DNA of 64,000 bases from Streptomyces aureus (GTDB lineage: Bacteria > Actinomycetota > Actinomycetes > Streptomycetales > Streptomycetaceae). Location of the stretch: contig NZ_JNZD01000007.1 in assembly GCF_000725495.1 (NCBI RefSeq), forward strand, positions 1 to 64,000, written 5' to 3'. The notes under the pieces were generated by a model. The model saw only the letters and a program-made list of their open reading frames with translations. It was not told where the DNA came from and did not search any database. The translations under genes were made by a program, and so were the position numbers. Positions 34,688-42,180 of the stretch are shown here, piece by piece. Numbering within the stretch: the first letter of the stretch is position 1; every line of letters starts with the position of its first letter.

Positions 34688-36144
34688 GGCGGCTGGTCGG
34701 CCTGGTGCGTGGGGCGCTGCGGCGGCTGCGGCTCGGCACCCGCCTGGCGCTGGGCCTCGGGGCGCTGTCCCTGGTGGTGTTCGCCGTCGTGGGCGCGGCT
34801 CTGACCACGTACATGCGGGACTATCTGACCAACCAGCTCGACGACCAGCTCGGGCTCGCCCAGGTCGCCCAGTCCAAGAGCGTCGCCGAGACCGGCACCC
34901 TCGAGGGCAAGAAGTACTACCGCTGGTTCTACGCGGTGTACGACGTCTCGGGGAGCGCCCCCGAGCTGCGCTCGCCCGAGGAGGCCGGCGATCTGCCCGA
35001 GGACATCGCGCCGTTCACGTCGCTGGCCGCGCGGGAGGCCGTCGACGGCACCGAGGTGCTGCGCACGGTGCACCTGTCGGGCTCGGGCGAGTACCGGCTG
35101 CGTGCGTGCGCGGTGAAGCCCGGGGTGGTCCTGGTCAGCGCCGCGCCGACGGACGGCATCAACGCCACGATGCGGCGGCTGATCGGGGTCCAGGTCGTCG
35201 CGTTCGCCGTCGCGCTCGCGGCGCTCGTGGAGTTCGGGCGGCGGATGCTGCGCCGGGGTCTGAACCCGCTCAGCGACATGGCGCACACGGCGCACGGCAT
35301 CGCCTCGCACGACCTGACCGAGTCGGCGGCCCGGCTGCCGCTGCGGGCCGACGAGCGGGGCGGCGGCCCGGAGGTCGAGGAACTGCGTACGGCCTTCAAC
35401 ACGATGCTGGAGCACATCGACCGCTCGCTCGCGGTCCGCGCGGAGGCCGAGCGGCGGCTGCGCCGCTTCGTCGCCGACGCCTCGCACGAACTGCGTACAC
35501 CGCTGATGTCCGTACGGGGCTACGCGGACCTGTTCCAGTACGCCGCCGCCAACGCCCCCGAGGAACGCGAGCGGCACCTGGCGCGGCTGCGCGCCGAGGC
35601 CGCCCGGATGGGGGTGCTCCTGGACGACCTGCTGCTGCTCGCCCGGCTGGACGCGGCCGAGGTGGACGCGCCGCTCCGGCTGCGCGAGGCGGATCTGGTG
35701 GGGCTGGCCGGGGAGGCGGCGGCCGCCTTCCGCGCCGGCCACCCGGACCGCCCGCTCACGGTCACGTCGCGGGCGGACGCGCTGGTCCTGAGCATGGACC
35801 CGCATCGCGTCCGCCAGGTCCTGGACAACCTGCTCACCAACGCGGCCGTGCACACACCGGCCGGCACGCCGGTGTCGCTGGAGGTCGTAGGGCTCTCCGA
35901 CGCGGCGGTGGTACGGATCGAGGACGCGGGCCCCGGCGTCCCGCCCGCCGACGTGGAGAAGGTCTTCGACCGCTTCTACCGCGTCGACAAGGCCCGCACC
36001 CGAGACCGCGGCGGCACCGGCCTGGGCCTGTCGGTGGCCCGCTCCCTGGTCCACGCCCACGGCGGCACGATCACCCTGACCAGCACCCCAGGCACGACAC
36101 GCTTCACGGTGACCCTGCCCCTACCGCGAACCGGAATGCCGTGA
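34684..36144 (+). CDS. Sensor histidine kinase with HAMP domain
   Basis: A 486-aa membrane kinase. TM1 is about 22-44, the extracytoplasmic sensor about 45-165, and TM2 about 166-184. HAMP follows, then the phosphoacceptor H268 in ASHELRTPL, the N box NLLTNAAVH, and G boxes DAGPGVP and GGTGLGLSVAR. It is translationally coupled to the response regulator. Its last 24 bp overlap, on the opposite strand, the 3' end of a 42-residue membrane protein gene. The sensor domain is unfamiliar; proximity to the redox operon suggests a redox or envelope signal. Confidence 0.93.
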   Translation: MRRLVGLVRGALRRLRLGTRLALGLGALSLVVFAVVGAALTTYMRDYLTNQLDDQLGLAQVAQSKSVAETGTLEGKKYYRWFYAVYDVSGSAPELRSPEEAGDLPEDIAPFTSLAAREAVDGTEVLRTVHLSGSGEYRLRACAVKPGVVLVSAAPTDGINATMRRLIGVQVVAFAVALAALVEFGRRMLRRGLNPLSDMAHTAHGIASHDLTESAARLPLRADERGGGPEVEELRTAFNTMLEHIDRSLAVRAEAERRLRRFVADASHELRTPLMSVRGYADLFQYAAANAPEERERHLARLRAEAARMGVLLDDLLLLARLDAAEVDAPLRLREADLVGLAGEAAAAFRAGHPDRPLTVTSRADALVLSMDPHRVRQVLDNLLTNAAVHTPAGTPVSLEVVGLSDAAVVRIEDAGPGVPPADVEKVFDRFYRVDKARTRDRGGTGLGLSVARSLVHAHGGTITLTSTPGTTRFTVTLPLPRTGMP

Positions 36145-36249
36145 GGAAGGCGGGATGCGCCCACTGGGCTGTGAGTTGAGCAAGTTGATGAGGAGCACTG
36201 CGAAGGCGATCATCGTGAGGATCACGACCACGGTCACGAATGTCTGCAT
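36121..36249 (-). CDS. 42-residue single-pass membrane protein
   Basis: ATG 36249 is preceded by GGGGAGGTGAGG, an excellent ribosome site. Residues 4-25 are almost purely hydrophobic (VTVVVILTMIAFAVLLINLL) and the tail is polar and basic. It overlaps the kinase 3' end by 24 bp on the opposite strand and begins 5 nt after the stop of the DUF5994 gene, so it is the last gene of that operon. Function unknown; size suggests a small regulatory membrane peptide. Confidence 0.75.
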   Translation of the reverse strand: MQTFVTVVVILTMIAFAVLLINLLNSQPSGRIPPSSRHSGSR

Positions 36250-36254
36250 GGTCC

Positions 36255-36854
36255 TCACCTCCCCATCGGCTGATGCGGCATCGCGGCGGTGACGGTCGGG
36301 ATCCGGGGACGTGCGGCCGGATCGCGGGCCTCATGGCCTCCTTCGGAGTCCCAGGCCGCTTCCACGGCCCCATCCGTCTCGGACACCGTGCGCAGGCTCG
36401 CCGCCTCCTCCATCAACCGGCTCGCGGTCGAGGTGCCCAGTGGATCGCTGGCGGCGGCCATCAGCCAGGCGGCCGACGCGGGAGTCGTCCGCGGCGGGAC
36501 CACCAAGAGGTTCCAGCGACCCATGCGGTAGGAGAGCAGCAGCAGTTCGTGCGGGTCCTGCTCGGCCAGGAACCAGCCCACCTTCACCACGTGCCCGGCG
36601 ACGGACACCTTGCACGGAGCGACCGGCCAGTGGGTGGGATTCGCCGCGACCCGGGTGATCCTCCCCCACAGCGGATCCAATACGGCCGTGAGGGAAGGAA
36701 GTTCGGCCCCGAGATCACGGGAGTGGGGCCACCATGCGCCATCCAGCAGAACCGGTGCCGTGCCGACGGGAGCGAGCGACAGACGGAGAGAGGTCGAGGA
36801 GAACACACGACCATCGGCTTCGGCTGTCGGCGTGAGGGAAACGGCCGCAGTCAT
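36255..36854 (-). CDS. DUF5994 family protein
   Basis: A 199-aa soluble protein. The core (about 20-150) has LRLSLAPVG, LLDGAWWPHSRDLGAELPSL, WGRITRVAAN and GRWNLLVVPP, characteristic of DUF5994. The last ~45 residues are charged and probably disordered. Function unknown. The second DUF5994 gene (37185-37583) lies upstream on the same strand and carries only the core. The family is abundant in streptomycetes, often near SpoIIE-type phosphatases or regulators, as here. Confidence 0.85.
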   Translation of the reverse strand: MTAAVSLTPTAEADGRVFSSTSLRLSLAPVGTAPVLLDGAWWPHSRDLGAELPSLTAVLDPLWGRITRVAANPTHWPVAPCKVSVAGHVVKVGWFLAEQDPHELLLLSYRMGRWNLLVVPPRTTPASAAWLMAAASDPLGTSTASRLMEEAASLRTVSETDGAVEAAWDSEGGHEARDPAARPRIPTVTAAMPHQPMGR

Positions 36855-37184
36855 GACGCGAACCCTGCCCCCGGGCAGGCCATGACCGGCCCGGCGTATT
36901 CGATCGCCGAAAACAACACGGGGCTGGAAGCCTGTGTGCGAAATATCCTCGGTGATTTCAGGCTACTCCTCCAACAGGTCCGACAGACCTCAGGGTCACC
37001 GGAGAGTCGACGTCATCGACCTCTGCTGCACCGGCTGTCCGCACGCTGCATCGAGCTGCTCGGCGTGTCGGCCTGTCGGCGTGTCGGGATCCTCCTCGCG
37101 GGCCCGCCGGGACGTCCCGCCGATCCCCCGGGAGACCGGCGCCGCGCCGCCCGTCTCGGCCGGGCGGCGCAGGGGCGGGTCCTG
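36855..37184. other. Spacer between the two DUF5994 genes
   Basis: A 330-bp spacer with no supported gene. It contains a perfect hairpin (37144-37170, annotated separately) and short GTGTCGG repeats near 37065-37095. The promoter of the 36854 gene should lie near 36890-36960, where the sequence is relatively AT-rich (CGAAAACAACACG, GCGAAATATCC). Confidence 0.55.
37144..37170 (-). terminator. Terminator hairpin after the second DUF5994 gene
   Basis: GCGCCGCCCG (37144-37153) pairs perfectly with CGGGCGGCGC (37161-37170) over a 7-nt loop, 14 nt past the minus-strand stop at 37185. Confidence 0.85.
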
Positions 37185-37583
37185 TCACACGTGATCGCCG
37201 GCGGCGACTGCCATGAGCGGGACGGCGGCCTCCTCGGTCGTGTCCGGAGGCACGACCAGCAGGTCCCAGCGCCCCTGGCCGGGGGCGAGCAGGACGATCG
37301 TGTGCGGGGCGGATTCCGCCACGTTCCTGCGCAGTCGTACGACCTGGTTGAAGACGAGCGTCCGGCCGGGCACCGCGGGCCACGTCGCCCCGTGGACGGT
37401 GACGCTGGTGATGTGACCCCACGCGCGTGGCAGACCGGCGAGCAGCTGAGGGAGTTCGGCGAGCAGGTCGGACGAACGGGGCCACCACGCTCCGTCGATG
37501 GGCCGGGGCATGCCGCTGCGGGGCGCGAGACGCAGCCGGAGGAGGGGGTGGGAAGGAGGCGGGAACTGCAGTGCGGTGGTCAT
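37185..37583 (-). CDS. DUF5994 family protein (short paralogue)
   Basis: A 132-aa core-only DUF5994 protein. LRLRLAPRSG, DGAWWPRSSDLLAELPQLL, WGHITSVTVHG and GRWDLLVVPP align by eye with the 199-aa paralogue at 36255. The pair is an evident duplication. It starts 43 bp downstream of the desaturase remnant on the same strand. Function unknown. Confidence 0.85.
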   Translation of the reverse strand: MTTALQFPPPSHPLLRLRLAPRSGMPRPIDGAWWPRSSDLLAELPQLLAGLPRAWGHITSVTVHGATWPAVPGRTLVFNQVVRLRRNVAESAPHTIVLLAPGQGRWDLLVVPPDTTEEAAVPLMAVAAGDHV

Positions 37584-37626
37584 GAAAGGCTCCTGCCAAC
37601 TGCTTCAAGGGATTGAGGGGGTGGCA

Positions 37627-38223
37627 TCAGGCGCGGCAGGCCGCGACCCGCGCCGCAGTCGGCCGGCGCAGGTCGTGCGCCCGGCCGAGGCGTTCGAGGA
37701 AGCGGATGACGGCGGCGGAGGGGGTGAGCCGGCCGCGGTCGACGCCGTGGCGGGCGCTGGTGGGGTCGGCGTGGTGGAGGTCGTGCCGGTTCTCGCCGAA
37801 CGCGAGGAGGGCGAGGTGCCGCAGATCGGTGGCCCGGCCGGGGCGCCGCGCGCGGAAGGGGCGCTCGCCGATCAGGTGACAGAGCGAGTTCACGCTCCAG
37901 GTGACGTGGCGGAGCAGTGCGATCCGCACAAGTACCGCCCTCGGAAGGGCGGCTGAGCCGTACGGCCGCGTACCGCCGATGGCCCGAACCCCCGCGAGCG
38001 GCAGGGCGAGCGTGAGAACGCACAACGCCGGAAAGGCGCGGGCGATCGCCACGAACGGCAGGACGACGATCGCCGTCGTCACCGTGACGTACAGCCGCTC
38101 ACCGCCGTCGCGCGCGGGTGCCGGGCCGTCGGGCGGGAAGGGGGACGTCCCGTCATGGCCCTGGGTCGGCGGGGCGGGGCCCGACGGTGTGACCGCCGCG
38201 GACGTGCTGGGACTTAAGGGCAT
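37627..38223 (-). pseudogene. Truncated fatty-acid desaturase remnant
   Basis: A 198-aa open frame whose second half matches the C-terminal part of acyl-CoA delta-9 desaturases: HVTWSVNSLCHLIGERPF, then FGENRHDLHHADPTSARHG (third histidine box HDLHH) and AAVIRFLERLG. The first two histidine boxes (HRxxTH and HRxHH type) that should precede it are absent. The N-terminal ~40 residues are Pro/Gly-rich and unrelated, with one or two hydrophobic stretches after. It cannot bind the di-iron centre normally, so it is probably a degraded gene that stayed open because of high GC. Confidence 0.75.
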
Positions 38224-38815
38224 ACCCGACTCCTCGGCCTGGATGCGGATGCGCGGCCGGGGTCAGGGGCTGCCCATGTGAGGACGGTGGCGTGCTGTGG
38301 AAGGCAGATGGTGCGGAGTGCTACGGAGTACGAGACGCCGGTCCGGCACCGGTCGGGATTCCGGCATCGGGTTTCCGGAATACGGAAAGTCTTCGTCCCG
38401 CCTACCGTACTCCCGTCTGAGTCAACAGCGGCTGGTTTCGGAAGCAGCATCGCGTTCACACGGACGGAGCCCCCGATGAATCCCACTGGCCGCGAGCAGG
38501 TACCCGGGCCGGGACTGGCGGTGACGACCACGGCCACACTGCACCGGCGGAAGAACTGCCGCGAAGCCGTCAGGACAATCCCGTACGCCGCACGGAAGGC
38601 GGAGGCCTTCCTGATGTCTCCGGCGCCGAGTTGCGTGACGAACGGGCGATCCCTGAGCACGATCCGGCTGCGGCCTGCACTTGTCCGGTGGGCGAGCAGG
38701 ATCTCGCGTCGGCCGTGCGAGCGGGTTTCCGTCAGGGGATCATCGGTACTGATCTGTCGGTTCCCCTGAAGCGCCCGCGGTCTTCGGCGGGAGACCGCCA
38801 TGGCTGGAGGGCGGC
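38224..38815. other. 592-bp spacer, no supported gene
   Basis: Lower in GC than its surroundings (for example 38360-38420 and 38560-38620) and without the third-position bias of real genes here. Open frames exist on both strands (38278-38769 plus; 38214-38801 minus), but their codon use and proteins look non-genic. It may hold decayed DNA plus promoters; the minus strand has TTGACT near 38420, a possible -35. Confidence 0.55.
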
Positions 38816-40564
38816 GTGGTGGAGGATTCGGTGCTCGGTGCGGGAGGTGAGGGGCGGTCGTGGCCGGCGGCCGAACCGGACTTCTGGCGGCAGGTCGTCG
38901 AGCAGCTGAGCACGGCCCTGATGGTGGTGGATCCGGCAGGCCGGATCCTCGCCTTCAACTCAGCCGCCGAACGGCTACTGGGCCGAACCACCCGCGCGGT
39001 ACGCGGCAGGGACGCGCACGACCTGCTGCACCGGGACACGGGCGGCGGCAAGCTCCCGCGCGAGCGGTGCCGGCTGCTCCGGGCGCTGGCCGAGGGGGCC
39101 GCCACGCGCGGGGAGGGCGACAGCTACGTACGCGGTGACGGTCATCTGATCACGATCTCGTGGTCCACCTCTCCCCTGACGGACGGCGGCTCGTTCAAGG
39201 GCATGGCCGTACTGTTCACCGACATCACGAGCGACCGCAGCGCACGCCGGGAGCGTGCGGCCTATACGAGTGCTCTGGAGGACCTCAACGAGCGGCTGAC
39301 GCTGGTCGCGGAGATCACCGACGTCCTGGGCCAGACCCTGGAGACCGACGAGGCACTCGCGCGGCTGGGCCGCCTGCTGGTTCCTCGCCTCGCCGACTGG
39401 GTGGCGGTTGACCTCCGGACCGGTTCCGGACTGGTCCACCGAGTGGCGGTGACCGGCCCCGCGGGCCGGGATGCCGGGCAGGAAGGCAGGAGGGAGCGCC
39501 TTCCCGAAACCGGGGAAGCGGACCGCTCGGCTCTTGTCCAGGTGCTGCACGGAGGTGATCCCGTGCTCCAGAACGGGCAGGACGCGCAGAACGAGGCGGG
39601 GACGACCACTGCGCCCGGCTCTCCCCTGGCCGTCGCCCATCGTGACTTCCTGCAGACGGTGGACGCGACGTCCGCCATCACGGTCCCGCTGGGCTCCTAC
39701 CGGCAGCTCACCGGCGCCCTCACGGTGGTGCGCACCGATCCGGCGCACCCCTTCGACGCCGCCGACCTGGAGGTGGTGAGCGACATCGGCCGCCGGGTCG
39801 GCCTGGTCATCGACAACGCACGGCGGTTCGGCCGCCAGCGAGCCGTCGCCGAGGCCATGCAGCACAACCTGCTTGCCCCACTGCCCCAGCCCGGCCGCCT
39901 GCGGCTGGCCGCCCGCTACCAGCCGGCCCCCGCGGGCTCCCAGGTCGGCGGCGACTGGTACGACGCGTTCGAGCTGAAGGACGGCACGCTCGCGCTGGTC
40001 ATCGGCGACGTCGTGGGCCACGACCTGACCGCGGCCGCCGGGATGGCCCAACTGCACGGCATCCTGCGATCCCTGGCCTGGGACCACACCGGACCGCCCG
40101 GCGCTGTCGTCGACCGCCTCGATGACGCCATGCCCGCCATCACCACCGTCCCCATGGCCACCCTCGTCCTCGCACAGGTCGAGGGCCACCCGCACACCGG
40201 CCCATGGACCCTGCGGTGGACCAGCGCCGGACACCCGCCGCCCCTCCTCCTGCCCCCCGACGGGCACACGCAGTACCTCGAAGCCGGACAGGGACTCATC
40301 CTCGGCGCACCCGTGGACCCCGGCGTGGGCCGGCCGGACGCAACGCACCCCCTGCCGCCGGGATCCACCCTGCTGCTCTACACCGACGGCCTGGTCGAAA
40401 TCCCCGGCAGCGACCTCGGCACCGGTCTGGACCGGCTGCGTCGCCACGCCCTCGCGCTCGCCCACGTACCGCTGGACACGCTGTGCGACCAACTGCTCGC
40501 CCGTATGCCGCCCGGCAGCACCGACGACGTGGCCCTGCTCGCCCTGCGTCTGCCGACGCTGTGA
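38816..40564 (+). CDS. PAS-GAF-SpoIIE (PP2C) serine phosphatase
   Basis: A 582-aa cytosolic signalling protein. A PAS domain (about 22-135) has DPAGRILAFNSAAERLLG, the GAF domain spans about 165-340, and the C-terminal PPM/SpoIIE phosphatase (about 360-580) has metal-site motifs QVGGDWYDAF, IGDVVGHDLTAAAGMAQL, LLYTDGLVE and STDDVALL. Such phosphatases dephosphorylate anti-anti-sigma factors, releasing sigma-B-like factors; streptomycetes have dozens. No anti-sigma or STAS gene is adjacent. GTG 38816 (or GTG 38819) follows GGAGG at 38806-38810. Confidence 0.93.
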   Translation: MVEDSVLGAGGEGRSWPAAEPDFWRQVVEQLSTALMVVDPAGRILAFNSAAERLLGRTTRAVRGRDAHDLLHRDTGGGKLPRERCRLLRALAEGAATRGEGDSYVRGDGHLITISWSTSPLTDGGSFKGMAVLFTDITSDRSARRERAAYTSALEDLNERLTLVAEITDVLGQTLETDEALARLGRLLVPRLADWVAVDLRTGSGLVHRVAVTGPAGRDAGQEGRRERLPETGEADRSALVQVLHGGDPVLQNGQDAQNEAGTTTAPGSPLAVAHRDFLQTVDATSAITVPLGSYRQLTGALTVVRTDPAHPFDAADLEVVSDIGRRVGLVIDNARRFGRQRAVAEAMQHNLLAPLPQPGRLRLAARYQPAPAGSQVGGDWYDAFELKDGTLALVIGDVVGHDLTAAAGMAQLHGILRSLAWDHTGPPGAVVDRLDDAMPAITTVPMATLVLAQVEGHPHTGPWTLRWTSAGHPPPLLLPPDGHTQYLEAGQGLILGAPVDPGVGRPDATHPLPPGSTLLLYTDGLVEIPGSDLGTGLDRLRRHALALAHVPLDTLCDQLLARMPPGSTDDVALLALRLPTL

Positions 40565-40721
40565 CAGGGGACGCGATCAGTGAGCGGTGAGTGCCCCGGG
40601 CGTGCCCGTGGACGATCGCAGTCGACTCCGCCCGACTCCGGCACCAGGCGCGTCGTTTCAGCGACAGGATCTCGCCCGTACCGCCCGCGACGCACATTCC
40701 GCGCATCGACAAAACAGCAGG

Positions 40722-42050
40722 TCAGGCGTCCTTCTTCACCGGCTCCAGGATCGCCACGCACTCCACGTGGTGGGTCATCGGGAACAGGTCGAACGCTCGC
40801 AGGGTCCGGACCTTGTAGCCGCCGTCGCGGAAGTACGCCAGGTCGCGGGCCAGGGCCGCCGGGTCGCAGGCCACGTAGGCGATGCGGCGGGCGCCCAGGG
40901 ACGTGAGGTGTTCGACCGTCCTCTTGCCGGCGCCCGCGCGGGGCGGGTCGAGGACGATGATGTCGACCTCGGTGATGCCGGTGCGCGGGAGGACCGCCTC
41001 GACCTTGCCCTGCTCGATGCGGACGCGGTCGAACCCGGCGAGGTTGTGCCGTGCGTCCTCCACGGCGCGCTTGCCCGACTCGATGCCGAGGACCGCGCCC
41101 TGGTCGCCGAGGCGGTCGGCGAGGGCGCCGGCGAAGAGGCCGACGCCGCAGTAGAGGTCGAGGGCCATGTCGCCCTTGCGCGGCAGCAGGCCCTGCATGA
41201 CCGCCTTGACGAGGGTGTCGGCGGCCATGGGGTGGACCTGCCAGAAGCCGCCGCTGCCGACCCGGTGGGTGCGGCCGTCGGCGCGCTCGCGCACGAACGC
41301 GCGGCCGTGGACGCGGTGGATGCCGCCGTCCTTCTCCTCGACGCGCATGACGGAGACCGGCTTGTCGAGCTCGACCAGGGGCAGGCGGGCGCCGGGCCGG
41401 GGCTCCAGGATGACCATGCGGTCCTGCGAGCCCGTCGCGGCGATCGCCTCGACGGCCGCCATGCCGGACCAGTCGCGCTCCTCGATACCGAGCTCGGTGA
41501 CCCCCGGGGCGGCGATCAGACAGCGCTCGACGGGCTCGACCTCGTGCGAGCGGTGGCGGCGCAGTCCGGCGTTGCCGTCGGGGTCGACGGCGTACTGGAC
41601 GCGGGTGCGCCACTGCGGCACCTCACCGGCGGGCAGCTTGTCGCCCTCGGCGGGCATGACCGTGCCGTCCCAGCCGGCCTCCTCGGGCGTGAGGCCCGCG
41701 AGGCGCTGGAGCTGCTCGGCGATGACCTCGCCCTTGAGCCGGCGCTGGGCGCCCGGCTTGGCGTGCTGCCAGTCGCAGCCGCCGCAGCGGCCGGGGCCCG
41801 CGTACGGGCAGGGCGCCTCGACGCGGTCCTTGGAGGCGTCGATGATCCGCACGGCGTCGGCGCGCAGGAACCGCGCCCCTTCCTCGCCCTCGGTCACCCG
41901 GGCGACGACCCGCTCGCCGGGCAGCGCGTGGCGGACGAAGAGGACCTGGCCCTCGTCGGTGCGGGCGATGCAGTGACCGCCGTGCGCGACGGGGCCGATC
42001 TCGACCTCGTACTCGTCCCCCACCAGCGACTTCTTCGGTTCTGCCTGCAT
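40722..42050 (-). CDS. TRAM-domain 23S/tRNA m5U methyltransferase (TrmA/RlmCD family)
   Basis: A 442-aa RNA methyltransferase. The N-terminal TRAM domain spans about 6-70. Iron-sulfur cysteines C81, C89 and C92 lie in CPYAGPGRCGGCDW, with a fourth near 192 (ERCL). SAM motifs are LDLYCGVGLFAG and VLDPPRAG, with the catalytic cysteine in VACDP. It installs 5-methyluridine in rRNA or tRNA; the exact target cannot be read. ATG 42050 starts the TRAM domain; TAGACT (42120-42115) is a possible -10. Corresponds in order to M. tuberculosis Rv2689c, next to the permease. Confidence 0.92.
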   Translation of the reverse strand: MQAEPKKSLVGDEYEVEIGPVAHGGHCIARTDEGQVLFVRHALPGERVVARVTEGEEGARFLRADAVRIIDASKDRVEAPCPYAGPGRCGGCDWQHAKPGAQRRLKGEVIAEQLQRLAGLTPEEAGWDGTVMPAEGDKLPAGEVPQWRTRVQYAVDPDGNAGLRRHRSHEVEPVERCLIAAPGVTELGIEERDWSGMAAVEAIAATGSQDRMVILEPRPGARLPLVELDKPVSVMRVEEKDGGIHRVHGRAFVRERADGRTHRVGSGGFWQVHPMAADTLVKAVMQGLLPRKGDMALDLYCGVGLFAGALADRLGDQGAVLGIESGKRAVEDARHNLAGFDRVRIEQGKVEAVLPRTGITEVDIIVLDPPRAGAGKRTVEHLTSLGARRIAYVACDPAALARDLAYFRDGGYKVRTLRAFDLFPMTHHVECVAILEPVKKDA

Positions 42051-42180
42051 GGTGGGGTGACTCCAGTCGAGAGGGGGGAAACGGCCGGACGACACAGCCG
42101 GACAACAGCCGTCCAGTCTACGTGCTCACGGCACCGCTTCCCGCCCCGTCCGTGAGCCCGCGACGCGCCTCCCGCCCCCG

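Noticed and set aside
38214..38801. Open frames on both strands in the 38.2-38.8 kb spacer
   Set aside because: No third-position GC bias, no ribosome site, no recognisable domain; the proteins read as random.
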